Shown: positions 8,430 through 18,711, numbered from the stretch's first letter. The stretch: 64,000 nucleotides of DNA from Nocardia carnea NBRC 14403 (GCF_000308515.1 NZ_BAFV01000018.1:179846-243845), one strand, 5' to 3'. A program made the numbers and translations. The notes: generated by a model from the sequence alone, not told the origin.

Positions 8430-8514
8430 TGGTGCGCGAGGGGGGACTTGAACCCCCACGTCCGTGGACACCAGAACCTAAATCTGGCGCGTCTGCCAAT
8501 TCCGCCACTCGCGC
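8430..8514 (-). tRNA. tRNA-Leu (anticodon UAG), CCA encoded
   Basis: Reading the minus strand from 8514, the acceptor GCGCGAG pairs with CTCGCGC, followed by discriminator A and an encoded CCA (8432-8430). The anticodon arm is CCAGA, loop TTTAGGT, TCTGG, giving UAG for CUA leucine codons. A long variable arm, typical of class II tRNA-Leu, and a T-arm containing GGTTCAAGTCC are present. Its 3' end faces the accessory patch at lower coordinates. Confidence 0.95.
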
Positions 8515-8584
8515 GTGATGGTACGACCGTCCAAACTCTACCGGGCCGGAGCGTGATCGCGAAGACGCGGGCCGGGGTTTCGTA

Positions 8585-8792
8585 CTGACCGGTAACCCCA
8601 CCTGGGATTATAACGATTGGATAACCGCCAATATGAGGGGTGCTCATGTTTCGGTGCGATAAGGACGCACCCTCACCTGCGGGTTCAAACATGAGGGAGG
8701 ATCATGTTTCGCAGCATTCTGGTACGTCTGTGCATGAATACCGATGGGTAAGTGACGCGCAGGGCGGCAAACGTGAGGGTTCCCTCATGATT
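8585..8792 (+). promoter_or_regulatory. fas control region: promoter-like boxes and three inverted repeats (candidate FasR operator)
   Basis: Three elements share one plan, AAACATGA - 7 or 8 bases beginning GGG - TCATGTTT. They lie at 8629-8651 (left arm 6/8), 8687-8709 (both 8-bp arms perfect) and 8769-8792 (core TGAGGG-TT-CCCTCA). A possible promoter, CTGACC, 18 bases, TATAAC, is at 8585-8614. In mycobacteria the TetR protein FasR is known to bind three inverted repeats upstream of fas; that these are its counterparts is inference. The fasR gene is not in the window. Apart from these elements I see nothing in 8515-8902. Confidence 0.7.
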
Positions 8793-8902
8793 TTGTGGAA
8801 TCCTCGCTGATATCAGGCCGTCGAGCGTGGGATTCCCGCGCGCGGCCGGGGAGCCGGGGAAGTCTCCGCAGACCTGTCGCCACGAGAGAAAGTCGAAGCG
8901 TC

Positions 8903-11900
8903 TTGACGATTAACGAGAGCACCGCGTCCGGTTCCGGATATCGGGTGAACGCGACCGCGGGCCGGACTGTCTCCGAGACGAATCGCACGCCGCTGCTGGA
9001 CCAGCTGCGCGCAGGCACCCCCTACGCCCTGGCCTTCGGCGGGCAAGGGGCCAGCTGGCTGGGGGAACTGTCCGAAATCGCCCGCGACGCGGCCCTGGAG
9101 CCCGACCTGACCGCGCTGGTCAACGAGGCCGCCGCGCTGCTCGAGCCGGTGGCCGATCAGCTGCTCACGGTGCGCCCCGTCGGTTTCGACCCGGTGGCCT
9201 GGATGCTCGAGGACGACCTCGCCGACGACGAGACCGAGACCTCGGACGCACCGTCGGAGCGGGTGCTGCGTTCGGCGGCGGTCTCCATGCCGGGCGTGCT
9301 GCTGACCCAGCTCGCCGCGCTGCGCGCCCTCCGCTTACAAGGGCTGGACCCGGCGGAGTTCGCGCCGGTCTCGATCGTGGGCCATTCCCAAGGCCTGTTG
9401 GCTGCGACCGCGGTCAAAACCTGTGGCCGCCGCGACGCGGAAATGCTGGCCATCGGCCAGCTCGTCGGCGCGGCGGCGGGGCTGGTCGCGCGCCGGCGCG
9501 GGCTGATGCCGGTGGGAGAGCGCTCCTCGATGGTCGCGGTATCCAATATCGACCCCGATGAGCTGCGGGCCGTTCTCGACGAGGTGTTCGAGGGCGCCGA
9601 TCCGCAGTCCGCGGCGGTGCTGTCGATCCGTAACGGGCGTCGCCGGGTGGTGCTCTCGGGTACCCCGGAAGCGCTGCAGCGGGTGCGGCAGCGGTGCGAG
9701 CAGCTGAACGCCGAACAGGACCGCGAGCGGGCCGCGAAACAGCGCGGTGGCGCGGTGTTCGCGCCGGTGTTCGAGGACCTGGAGGTGGATGTGGCTTTCC
9801 ACCATCCGGCGCTGGGCGACACCGTCGATCTGGTCTCCGGCTGGGCCGCGCAGTGCGGGCTCGATACCGAGCTGGCCGGGCAGATGGCGCGCGATATCTT
9901 GGTGGAACCGGTCGACTGGGTCGAGACGGTCGACGAGATGGTGAACGCGGGCGCGGAGTGGATCCTGGACCTCGGCCCGGGAGATCTGCTGTCGCGGGTC
10001 AGCGGTAGTGCGCTCAAGGGCAGCGGTGTCGGCATGGTCGCGGTGGCGACCCGCGCCGGGCAGCGCAATCTGCTCACCCCGGGCGCGACGCCGGAGGTGG
10101 CGCAGCCCTGGACGGCTTTCGCGCCGAAGCCGGTTCGGCTGCCGAACGGGCGGATCGTGGTGGAGACCGCGTTCACTCGGCTCACCGGACGTTCGCCGAT
10201 CCTGCTGGCCGGTATGACGCCGACCACGGTGGACGCGAAGATCGTTGCGGCGGCCGCCAATGCCGGGCACTGGGCCGAACTGGCCGGTGGCGGTCAGGTG
10301 ACCGAGCAGATCTTCGCCGACCGTGTCGAAGAACTGAAGGAACTGCTGCACCCGGGCCGGCAGGTGCAGTTCAATTCGCTGTTCCTGGACCCCTACCTGT
10401 GGAAACTGCAGCTGGGCGGTAAGCGCCTGGTTCAGAAGGCACGCGCGGCGGGCGCTCCGTTCGACGGTGTGATCGTCACCGCCGGTATCCCGGAGCTCGA
10501 GGAAGCCGTCGCGCTGATCGAAGAACTGACCGAGGTGGGGATCAGCCACGTCGCGTTCAAACCTGGCACTGTCGCGCAGATCCGCTCGGTGCTGCGGATC
10601 GCCGGCGAGGTGCCCGGCTACCCGGTGATCATGCATATCGAGGGTGGTAAGGCCGGTGGGCACCACTCCTGGGAGGATCTCGACGATCTCCTGCTCGGAA
10701 CCTATGCCGAACTGCGGACACACGAGAATGTCGTGGTGTGCGTCGGCGGCGGTATCGGAACCCCGGAGCGGGCCACCGAGTACCTGACCGGCGCCTGGTC
10801 GGCGGCACACGGCTATCCGGCGATGCCGCTGGACGGTGTGCTGGTGGGCACCGCGGCCATGGCGACCCTCGAGGCGACCACCGCGCCCGAGGTGAAGCAG
10901 CTGCTGGTGGACACCCCCGGCACCCCGGATTGGGTCGGCGCCGGAACCGCCAGTGGCGGGATGGCTTCGGGCCGCAGCCAGCTCGGCGCCGATATCCACG
11001 AGATCGACAATGCCGCCTCGCGGACCGGTCGGTTGCTCGACGAGGTCGCCGGTGACGCGGACGCGGTGGCGCAGCGGCGCGCGGAGATCGTCGCCGCCCT
11101 GGACGCGACCGCGAAACCGTACTTCGGTGATGTCGCGGCCATGACCTACCTCGCCTGGCTCGAGCGGTATGTGGAGCTGGCGGTAGGGCAGGAATGCCGC
11201 GCGGATTTCGACTGCGGAAGCGATCTCGGTGACGCGATCACCGCCTCCACCCGCTCGGTGTGGCTGGATATCAGCTGGCGCGACCGGTTCGCGGAGATGC
11301 TGCGGCGGGCCGAGGCGCGGCTGGCGCCGGCCGATCGCGGTGAGATCGACTCCCTGTTCCGTGACGAGGATCTGGAGAACCCGGCCGCCGCGCTCGCGCG
11401 GCTGGCGGAGCAGTATCCGGCGTCCGGGCAGACCCTGCTGCATCCGGCCGATGTGCCGTTCTTCATCGCGCTGTGCAAGACGCCCGGTAAGCCGGTGAAC
11501 TTCGTCCCCGTGGTGGACCAGGATGTGCGGCGCTGGTGGCGTTCGGATTCGCTGTGGCAGGCCCATGATCCGCGGTATTCGGCCGATCAGGTGTGCGTTA
11601 TCCCGGGCACCGTCGCGGTAGCCGGGATCACCCGGGTCGACGAGCCGGTCGGTGAACTGCTGGACCGGTTCGAGCAGGACGCCGCCTACTCACTGGTCCG
11701 GGACGGGGTCGTCCCCGCGGCCGTCGACGCGCGCCGGGTCGCCGCGGTGACCGGCGGGCCGATCGATGTGGTGCTCGCGGCACCCGATATGCACTGGTCG
11801 GGCCGGGCGACGATGAACCCGGTGCACCGGCTGGGCGATCTGCACGAGTGGACCGTGGACGAGAAGGGTGCGGTGCATCCGCCGACCGGTGCCACGCTCG

Positions 11901-14900
11901 TGGAAACCGAGGGGCCCGAGGCCGAACATTCGTATGTGGAGCTGTCCGTTCCGCTCGCCGCCGGGCACAGTGTCCGAATCCGGATCACCGTGCCGGTATC
12001 GGTGTACAACGGCGGGGCGCCGGTGGTGTCCGAAACCGATGCCGACGCCGCCATGTCGGCCCTGCTGGCCGTCGCTGCCGGGCAGACGCTGCCCGAAGTG
12101 AAGGGCAATATCGCGCATATCAATCTGGCGTGGACGCCGGACCTGATCGCCGACCACGCCGGGGTCACCGGGGCCGGACTGCCGGCGAACCTGAGCACCC
12201 TCGGCCGCACCGTGCCCGACGTTCTGGTCGGCGCATGCTGGCCGGCGGTGTTCGCGGTACTGGGCGCGTCCCGTACCGAATCCGGTGCCAGCGTGATCGA
12301 GGGCATGCTGGACCTGGTGCATCTGGACCATCAGGTCGAACTGCTGCGCGAACTCCCCGACGTCACCAGCATTCTCGTGGTGCGCGCCGAATCCGGGACC
12401 GTTGTCGACACCGACCTCGGCCGCGTGGTCGAGGTGAACGTCACCGTCGGCGAGATGCGGGACCAGGGCCTGGATGTGGTGCCGCTGGCCCGGCTCGCCG
12501 AACGGTTCGCCATCCGCGGCCGCAGCGGCGCCGGTGAGCTGACCGATCCGCCGCGGGCCGCGGGCACCGTGAGCGCCGAGGCCGGCGAAACCCCGCGGCG
12601 CCGCCGCCGGGACGTGACCATGGTCGCGCCGCGCAGTATGGCCGCCTTCGCCGCGGTCTCCGGCGATCACAACCCGATCCACACCAGCGACGCGGCCGCG
12701 AAACTGGCCGGTCTGGGCAGTCCGATCGTGCACGGTATGTGGCTGTCGGCCGCCGCCCAGCACGCGGTGTCCGCGGTGGATCCGCAGGCCTCGGTCCCGG
12801 CGCGCACGCTCACCGCGTGGACCACCCGGTTCCTCGGGATGGTGCGGCCGGGCGCGGAGATCGACGTGCGGGTCGAGCGGGTCGCCGTCGACGCCGGCGC
12901 CGAGATCATCGAGGTTTCCTGCCGGGCCAGCGGGGATCTGGTGATGACCGCGACCGGACGCACCGCCGCGCCGAACACCGTGTACGCGTTCCCCGGGCAG
13001 GGCATCCAGAGCAAGGGGATGGGCCTCGATGCCCGAACCCGGTCCAAGGCCGCCAAGGCGATCTGGGATCGCGCGGACAAGCACACCCGGGAAGCGCTCG
13101 GCTTCTCCATCCTGGCGGTGGTGCGTGACAACCCGACCTATCTGAAGGCCCGCGGCGTCGAGCACCGGCACCCGGACGGCGTGCTGCACCTGACCCAGTT
13201 CACACAGGTCGCGATGGCCACCCTCGGTGTCGCGCAGGTCGCGGAGCTGCGGGAAGCCGGTGCCTTCGTGGAGGGTTCGCTGCTGGCCGGGCATTCGGTC
13301 GGTGAATACAACGCGCTCGCCGCGGTCGCGGGAGTGCTGCCGCTGGAGGCCGTGCTCGAGGTCGTGTTCCAGCGCGGGTCGGCCATGCACGAGCTGGTGC
13401 CGCGGGATGCGCAGGGGCGCAGTGACTATCGGATGGCGGCCATCCGGCCCTCGCAGATCGGGCTTCCCGACGACGAGGTGATCGATTTCGTCGCCGGTGT
13501 CGGCGCGGCGGCCGGGGAATTCCTCGAGGTGGTGAACCTGAACCTGCGCGGTTCGCAGTACGCCATCGCGGGCACCGTGGCCGGTCTGGATGCGCTGGAA
13601 GCCGAGATCGAGCGGCGTCGTGAGGAATTCGGCGGTAAACGCGCGTTCATCCTCGTTCCCGGTATCGATGTGCCGTTCCATTCGACCGTGCTGCGCAAGG
13701 GTGTGCCGGAATTCCGTGGCAAGCTCGAACAGCTGCTGCCGGCGGAACTGCATCCGGAGGTCCTGGTCGGGCGGTATATCCCGAACCTGGTACCGCGGCC
13801 GTTCTCGCTGGAACGCGAGTTCGTCGCCGAGATCGCCGATCTGGTGCCGTCGGAGCCGCTGGCAGCTGTGCTCGCGGACTTCGACTCCTGGTCGCAGCGG
13901 CCCAGCGAACTGTGCCGCGTGGTGCTGATCGAACTGCTGGCCTGGCAGTTCGCCAGCCCGGTCCGGTGGATCGAAACCCAGGATCTGCTGTTCGGCGAGC
14001 TCGGTGTGGAGCGGTTCGTGGAGGTCGGCCTGGGTGCCACTCCGACCGTGGCCAACCTGGCGAGCCAGACGCTGAAACTGCCCGATTTCACCACCGCCAC
14101 CGTGGAAGTCCTCAATATCGAGCGTGAGGCGGCGGTCGTGTACTCGACCGATACCGATCCGGCGCCCGTGGACGAGCCGGTCGAGGAGGTCGCCGAGGCG
14201 CCCGCCGCGGCTGCTGCCCCGGCTGCCGCACCTGCCGCCCCCGCGCCGGCGGCCACCGGTGGACCGCGGCCGGACGATATCGCCTTCACCGCGGCGGATG
14301 CGACCAGGGTGCTGATCGCGCTGTGGACCAAACTCCGCCTCGACCAGATCGGCCCCGTCGACACCATCGAGGGTCTGTGCGACGGTGTGTCCTCACGTCG
14401 TAACCAGCTGCTGGTCGACCTGGGCTCCGAGCTGTCGCTCGGTGCGATCGACGGCGCCGCCGACGCCGATATGGGTGCGCTCTCCGCGACCGTCGAACGG
14501 CTGGCCCGCACCTACAAGCCGTTCGGCTCGGTGCTCAGCGATGCCATCGGCGATCACCTCCGCAAGGTGTTCGGGCCGTCCGGTAAACGTCCGGCCGCGA
14601 TCGCCGAACGCGTGAAGAAGGTCTGGGAACTCGGTGACGGCTGGGCCAGCCATATCACCGCCGAGGTTTCGCTGGGGACCCGCGAAGGCGCCAGTGTGCG
14701 CGGCGGTGACCTGGGCGGTCTCGTTTCCGGGACGCTCAGCGACGGTGCGTCCGTGGACGCCGCCGTCGACGCGGCCGTCCAGGCCGTGGCGGCACGCCGC
14801 GGGGTCTCTGTCGCGCTGCCCGCGGCCGGTGGATCCGCCGGCGGCACCGTGGACGCCGCCGCGCTCGGCGAATTCACCGAACAGATCACCGGTAAGGACG

Positions 14901-17900
14901 GTGTGCTGGCCTCGGCCGCCCGCCTGGTGCTGGAGCAGCTCGGCCTGGACGAGCAGGTCTCCGCGGTGGAAACCACCGAAGACGGCCTGGTCGATCTGGT
15001 TTCGGCGGAACTGGGGTCGGACTGGCCGCGACTGGTCGCCCCGGCCTTCGACGCCCGCAAGGCGGTGCTCATCGACGACCGGTGGGCCACTGCCCGCGAA
15101 GACCTGGCCCGGTTGTGGCCGGGGGACGACGCGGAAACCGCGCAGCAGCCGGTGGACGGATTCCGCGGTGCCGGTGAAGCCGTTGCCGCGCAAGCCGACT
15201 GGTGGCGGCAGCGGGCCGTGCACGAGGCCCGTTCGGTACTGGCCGGCCACTACGAGCGGATCGCCACCGCGGCCCGGGACGAGGCCGGCGCGGGCGAATG
15301 GACCGGCGAGATCGCCGTGGTCACCGGCGCCAGCAAGGGTTCCATCGCCGCCGCGGCGGCCGGTCGCCTGCTCGGCGGCGGCGCGACCGTGATCGTCACG
15401 ACCTCCCGCCTCGACGACCACCGGCTCGGTTTCTACCGCGACCTCTACCGCGCGAACGCCCGCCAGGGCGCGGCTCTGTGGGTGGTCCCGGCGAATATGG
15501 CCTCCTACACCGATATCGACGCACTGATCGACTGGGTCGGCACCGAACAGGTCGACAATGCCGGTGGCGCGAAGGTCAAAACCAAGGACGCGTTCACCCC
15601 GACTCTGCTGCTGCCGTTCGCGGCGCCGCGGGTGGCCGGTGACCTCTCCGATGCCGGCGCGCGCGCCGAAATGGAGATGCGGGTCCTGCTGTGGTCGGTC
15701 GAGCGGCTGATCGGTGGGCTGTCCAAGCTGGGCGCCGATCACGATGTCGACGCGAAACTGCATGTGGTGCTGCCCGGTTCGCCCAACCGTGGCCTGTTCG
15801 GTGGCGACGGTGCCTATGGTGAGGCCAAGGCCGCACTCGATGCCGTGGTCGCGAAATGGCGGGCGGAGAAGACCTGGGCGGCCCGGGTCACCCTGGTGCA
15901 TGCGCTGATCGGCTGGGTCCGCGGTACCGGGCTGATGGGCCATAACGACCCCATGGTCGAGGCCGTGGAAAAGGCCGGTGTGCGGACCTGGTCGACGGGC
16001 GAGATTGCCGACGAACTGCTGAAATGGGCCACCGGCGAGGCGCGTTCGGTGACCGAATCGGGTCCGCAGCAGATCGACCTCACCGGTGGGCTGGCCGAGG
16101 CGAAGCTCGATCTGCCCGAACTGGCACGGCAGGCGCAGGAGGCCGCGGATGCCGAGGCGGGTGAGGTGACCGAGGAATCGGACGCCTTGCGGATATCCGC
16201 GCTGCCCGCACCGCCGACCCTGACCTCCGCGCTGCCGGTTCCCGAATGGGGCACGGTGACCACCGATCTCACCGATATGGTCGTGATCGTCGGCGCCGGC
16301 GAACTCGGACCCTACGGTTCCGCGCGCACCCGCTTCGAGATGGAGGTCTCCGACGAACTGTCGGCGGCCGGCGTCCTGGAGCTGGCCTGGACGACCGGCA
16401 TGGTGGTCTGGGAGAACGAGCCGAAACCGGGCTGGTACGACACCGAATCCGGTGACTACGTACCGGAGGCCGAACTGGCCGAGCGGTATCACGATGCCGT
16501 CGTCGAACGCTGTGGAATCCGGCGGTACGCCGACGACGCCGCCATGGTCGACAACAGCAGCCCGCTGATGACCTCGGTGTTCCTCGACCAGGATCTGTCG
16601 TTCACCGTCGGCAGCGAAGCCGAGGCGCGGGCATTCCATGAGGCCGCGCCGGAGCATACGGTGATCACCCCGATCGCCGGCTCCGGTGACTGGACGGTGA
16701 CCCGTAAGGCAGGCACCGAGATCCGGGTGCCGCGGCGCGCGAAACTCTCGCGCACCGTCGGTGGCCAGATCCCGACCGGCTGGGATCCCACGGTGTGGGG
16801 TATCTCCGCCGATATGGCGTCCTCGATCGACCGGGTCGCCCTGTGGAATATCGCCTGCACCGTCGACGCGTTCGTCGGGTCCGGCTTCGATCCGTCCGAA
16901 CTGATGAGCTGGGTGCATCCCAGCCTGGTGGCCAACACCCAGGGCACCGGTATGGGCGGGATGTCCTCGATGCGCTCGCTCTACATCGACAATCTGCTCG
17001 GCGAACCGCGGCCGAACGATATCCTGCAGGAAGCGCTGCCGAATGTGGCGCTGGCGCACGTGGTGCAGTCCTATGTGGGCAGTTACGGCGCCATGGTGCA
17101 TCCGGTGGCGGCGTGCGCCACGGCCGCGGTATCGGTCGAAGAGGGCGTCGACAAGATCAAGCTCGGTAAGGCCGAGGTGGTCGTGGCCGGTGGTTTCGAC
17201 GATCTCGGTATCGAGGGCATCGTCGGGTTCGGTGATATGTCCGCGACTGCGGATTCGGCGGCCATGAGCGCCAAGGGCATCAGCGACCGCTACTTCTCCC
17301 GCGCCAACGACCGCCGCCGCGGCGGGTTCGTGGAATCGCAGGGCGGTGGCACGGTACTGCTGGCCCGCGGTGATGTCGCACTCGAAATGGGTCTGCCGGT
17401 GCTCGGTGTGGTGGCCTACGCGCAGTCCTTCGCCGACGGCGTGCACACCTCCATTCCGGCGCCCGGACTCGGCGCGCTCGGTGCGGGCCGGGGCGGGCGG
17501 GAATCCCGTTTCGCCGCCGAACTGCGCAAACTCGGTGTCGGCCCGGACGATATCGCGGTGATCTCCAAGCACGACACCTCCACAGCGGCCAACGATCCCA
17601 ACGAATCCGAACTGCACGAGCGGCTGGCCGCGGCGATCGGCCGCTCCGACGGCGCCCCGCTGTTCGTGGTCTCGCAGAAGAGCCTCACCGGGCACGCCAA
17701 GGGCGGTGCGGCCGCCTTCCAGCTCATCGGCCTGTGCCAGGTGCTGGAAAACGGTGTGCTGCCGCCCAACCGCAGCCTCGACTGTGTGGACGACAAGATG
17801 CGCGAATACTCGCATCTGGTGTGGTTGCGCGAGGCGCTGCGGTTCGGCGACCGGTTCCCGCTCAAGGCCGGCCTGGTGACCTCGCTCGGCTTCGGGCATG

Positions 17901-18244
17901 TCTCCGGCCTGCTCGCGGTGGTGCATCCGCAGGCGTTCGTGCAGGCGATCGAACCGGCCCGGCGCGACGAGTACCAGCGCCGGGCGCAGGAACGGCAGCT
18001 GGCCGGCCGCCAGCGCATCGTCGAGGCGATGTGCGGCGGGGCCGCGCTCTACGAGCGGCCGGCCGACCGGCGGTTCGGTGGCGACGGCACCCCGGCCGCA
18101 CAGGTTCGCGGCCTGGAAGCCGAGATGCTGCTGTCCGAGACCGCTCGACTCGGGGACGGGATCTACCAGGTCGACGGCGCCGGTTGCGAGACCGGCCGGT
18201 TCGTCGGCGGCGATACCGATGCCGCCGCGGCCGGTACCCCGTAG
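8903..18244 (+). CDS. fas: Type I fatty acid synthase, single multifunctional chain
   Basis: 3113 residues (tuberculosis FAS-I about 3069). FAS-I makes C16-C26 acyl-CoAs in the cytosol from acetyl- and malonyl-CoA, the precursors for membrane lipids and mycolic acids. Domains in order, by approximate residue: acetyltransferase (GHSQG, about 160), enoyl reductase (LAGMTPTTVDAK, about 433), MaoC-type dehydratase (SGDHNPIHT, about 1252), malonyl/palmitoyl transferase (GHSVGEY, about 1462), an Ala/Pro linker, acyl carrier region (DGVSSRRNQLL, about 1825), ketoreductase (VTGASKGSIA, about 2139) and ketosynthase (VAACATAAVS, cysteine about 2736; later GHAKGG). All catalytic motifs look intact. I chose the TTG at 8903 because it gives MTINES, like the MTIHEH start of M. 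tuberculosis Fas, with GAGAGAAAG upstream; an in-frame start at 8795 would add 36 residues. acpS follows after 11 bases. Confidence 0.97.
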   Translation: MTINESTASGSGYRVNATAGRTVSETNRTPLLDQLRAGTPYALAFGGQGASWLGELSEIARDAALEPDLTALVNEAAALLEPVADQLLTVRPVGFDPVAWMLEDDLADDETETSDAPSERVLRSAAVSMPGVLLTQLAALRALRLQGLDPAEFAPVSIVGHSQGLLAATAVKTCGRRDAEMLAIGQLVGAAAGLVARRRGLMPVGERSSMVAVSNIDPDELRAVLDEVFEGADPQSAAVLSIRNGRRRVVLSGTPEALQRVRQRCEQLNAEQDRERAAKQRGGAVFAPVFEDLEVDVAFHHPALGDTVDLVSGWAAQCGLDTELAGQMARDILVEPVDWVETVDEMVNAGAEWILDLGPGDLLSRVSGSALKGSGVGMVAVATRAGQRNLLTPGATPEVAQPWTAFAPKPVRLPNGRIVVETAFTRLTGRSPILLAGMTPTTVDAKIVAAAANAGHWAELAGGGQVTEQIFADRVEELKELLHPGRQVQFNSLFLDPYLWKLQLGGKRLVQKARAAGAPFDGVIVTAGIPELEEAVALIEELTEVGISHVAFKPGTVAQIRSVLRIAGEVPGYPVIMHIEGGKAGGHHSWEDLDDLLLGTYAELRTHENVVVCVGGGIGTPERATEYLTGAWSAAHGYPAMPLDGVLVGTAAMATLEATTAPEVKQLLVDTPGTPDWVGAGTASGGMASGRSQLGADIHEIDNAASRTGRLLDEVAGDADAVAQRRAEIVAALDATAKPYFGDVAAMTYLAWLERYVELAVGQECRADFDCGSDLGDAITASTRSVWLDISWRDRFAEMLRRAEARLAPADRGEIDSLFRDEDLENPAAALARLAEQYPASGQTLLHPADVPFFIALCKTPGKPVNFVPVVDQDVRRWWRSDSLWQAHDPRYSADQVCVIPGTVAVAGITRVDEPVGELLDRFEQDAAYSLVRDGVVPAAVDARRVAAVTGGPIDVVLAAPDMHWSGRATMNPVHRLGDLHEWTVDEKGAVHPPTGATLVETEGPEAEHSYVELSVPLAAGHSVRIRITVPVSVYNGGAPVVSETDADAAMSALLAVAAGQTLPEVKGNIAHINLAWTPDLIADHAGVTGAGLPANLSTLGRTVPDVLVGACWPAVFAVLGASRTESGASVIEGMLDLVHLDHQVELLRELPDVTSILVVRAESGTVVDTDLGRVVEVNVTVGEMRDQGLDVVPLARLAERFAIRGRSGAGELTDPPRAAGTVSAEAGETPRRRRRDVTMVAPRSMAAFAAVSGDHNPIHTSDAAAKLAGLGSPIVHGMWLSAAAQHAVSAVDPQASVPARTLTAWTTRFLGMVRPGAEIDVRVERVAVDAGAEIIEVSCRASGDLVMTATGRTAAPNTVYAFPGQGIQSKGMGLDARTRSKAAKAIWDRADKHTREALGFSILAVVRDNPTYLKARGVEHRHPDGVLHLTQFTQVAMATLGVAQVAELREAGAFVEGSLLAGHSVGEYNALAAVAGVLPLEAVLEVVFQRGSAMHELVPRDAQGRSDYRMAAIRPSQIGLPDDEVIDFVAGVGAAAGEFLEVVNLNLRGSQYAIAGTVAGLDALEAEIERRREEFGGKRAFILVPGIDVPFHSTVLRKGVPEFRGKLEQLLPAELHPEVLVGRYIPNLVPRPFSLEREFVAEIADLVPSEPLAAVLADFDSWSQRPSELCRVVLIELLAWQFASPVRWIETQDLLFGELGVERFVEVGLGATPTVANLASQTLKLPDFTTATVEVLNIEREAAVVYSTDTDPAPVDEPVEEVAEAPAAAAAPAAAPAAPAPAATGGPRPDDIAFTAADATRVLIALWTKLRLDQIGPVDTIEGLCDGVSSRRNQLLVDLGSELSLGAIDGAADADMGALSATVERLARTYKPFGSVLSDAIGDHLRKVFGPSGKRPAAIAERVKKVWELGDGWASHITAEVSLGTREGASVRGGDLGGLVSGTLSDGASVDAAVDAAVQAVAARRGVSVALPAAGGSAGGTVDAAALGEFTEQITGKDGVLASAARLVLEQLGLDEQVSAVETTEDGLVDLVSAELGSDWPRLVAPAFDARKAVLIDDRWATAREDLARLWPGDDAETAQQPVDGFRGAGEAVAAQADWWRQRAVHEARSVLAGHYERIATAARDEAGAGEWTGEIAVVTGASKGSIAAAAAGRLLGGGATVIVTTSRLDDHRLGFYRDLYRANARQGAALWVVPANMASYTDIDALIDWVGTEQVDNAGGAKVKTKDAFTPTLLLPFAAPRVAGDLSDAGARAEMEMRVLLWSVERLIGGLSKLGADHDVDAKLHVVLPGSPNRGLFGGDGAYGEAKAALDAVVAKWRAEKTWAARVTLVHALIGWVRGTGLMGHNDPMVEAVEKAGVRTWSTGEIADELLKWATGEARSVTESGPQQIDLTGGLAEAKLDLPELARQAQEAADAEAGEVTEESDALRISALPAPPTLTSALPVPEWGTVTTDLTDMVVIVGAGELGPYGSARTRFEMEVSDELSAAGVLELAWTTGMVVWENEPKPGWYDTESGDYVPEAELAERYHDAVVERCGIRRYADDAAMVDNSSPLMTSVFLDQDLSFTVGSEAEARAFHEAAPEHTVITPIAGSGDWTVTRKAGTEIRVPRRAKLSRTVGGQIPTGWDPTVWGISADMASSIDRVALWNIACTVDAFVGSGFDPSELMSWVHPSLVANTQGTGMGGMSSMRSLYIDNLLGEPRPNDILQEALPNVALAHVVQSYVGSYGAMVHPVAACATAAVSVEEGVDKIKLGKAEVVVAGGFDDLGIEGIVGFGDMSATADSAAMSAKGISDRYFSRANDRRRGGFVESQGGGTVLLARGDVALEMGLPVLGVVAYAQSFADGVHTSIPAPGLGALGAGRGGRESRFAAELRKLGVGPDDIAVISKHDTSTAANDPNESELHERLAAAIGRSDGAPLFVVSQKSLTGHAKGGAAAFQLIGLCQVLENGVLPPNRSLDCVDDKMREYSHLVWLREALRFGDRFPLKAGLVTSLGFGHVSGLLAVVHPQAFVQAIEPARRDEYQRRAQERQLAGRQRIVEAMCGGAALYERPADRRFGGDGTPAAQVRGLEAEMLLSETARLGDGIYQVDGAGCETGRFVGGDTDAAAAGTP

Positions 18245-18255
18245 GCTGCGCCACT

Positions 18256-18693
18256 GTGACGATCCTCGGAATCGGCTTGGACTTGGTAACCATCTCCGAG
18301 TTCACCGAACAACTGGAACGGGCCGGAACCACCATGCTCCGGGAAAGTTTCACCGCCGGTGAGCGGCGTTACTGCCAGAGCAAGGCCACCGACCCGGCCC
18401 GCAGTTACGCGGCGCGGTGGGCGGCGAAGGAGGCCGTGCTCAAAGCCTGGGCCTCCTCCCGCTTCGCCCGCCGCCCGCAGATCGGCGACAACCCGTACCC
18501 GCTGATCGAAGTGGTGAACGACGCCTGGGGCAGGCCGAGCATCAAACTGCACGGCCTGGCCGCGGAATTCCTGCCACGGGTGCGGGTACACCTATCGCTC
18601 ACCCACGACGGGGACACGGCGGCCGCCATGGTGGTGCTGGAGGACCCGGGTGAGCTGGCCGACCTGATCGAAGGCCGCTCGCCGGAGAACTGA
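18256..18693 (+). CDS. acpS: Holo-[acyl-carrier-protein] synthase (AcpS-type phosphopantetheinyl transferase)
   Basis: 145 residues from a GTG, opening MTILGIGLDLVTISEF, the conserved AcpS N-terminus whose aspartate binds magnesium. The second motif, RWAAKEAVLKAW, carries the catalytic glutamate and lysine, and HLSLTHDGDTAAAMVVLE is the C-terminal conserved block. The enzyme moves the phosphopantetheine arm from CoA to the carrier-protein serine. Its position 11 bases after fas, probably in one transcript, fits its known job of activating FAS-I in mycobacteria. A strong hairpin terminator follows. Confidence 0.94.
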   Translation: MTILGIGLDLVTISEFTEQLERAGTTMLRESFTAGERRYCQSKATDPARSYAARWAAKEAVLKAWASSRFARRPQIGDNPYPLIEVVNDAWGRPSIKLHGLAAEFLPRVRVHLSLTHDGDTAAAMVVLEDPGELADLIEGRSPEN

Positions 18694-18711
18694 GCGCCGT
18701 CACCGGAACAA

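Noticed and set aside
9335..17926. Very long minus-strand open frames opposite fas (743, 687 and 1177 codons)
   Set aside because: They lie wholly antisense to an intact, motif-complete fas. Their His/Gln/Arg/Gly-rich low-complexity translations are what G+C-rich codons give on the opposite strand.
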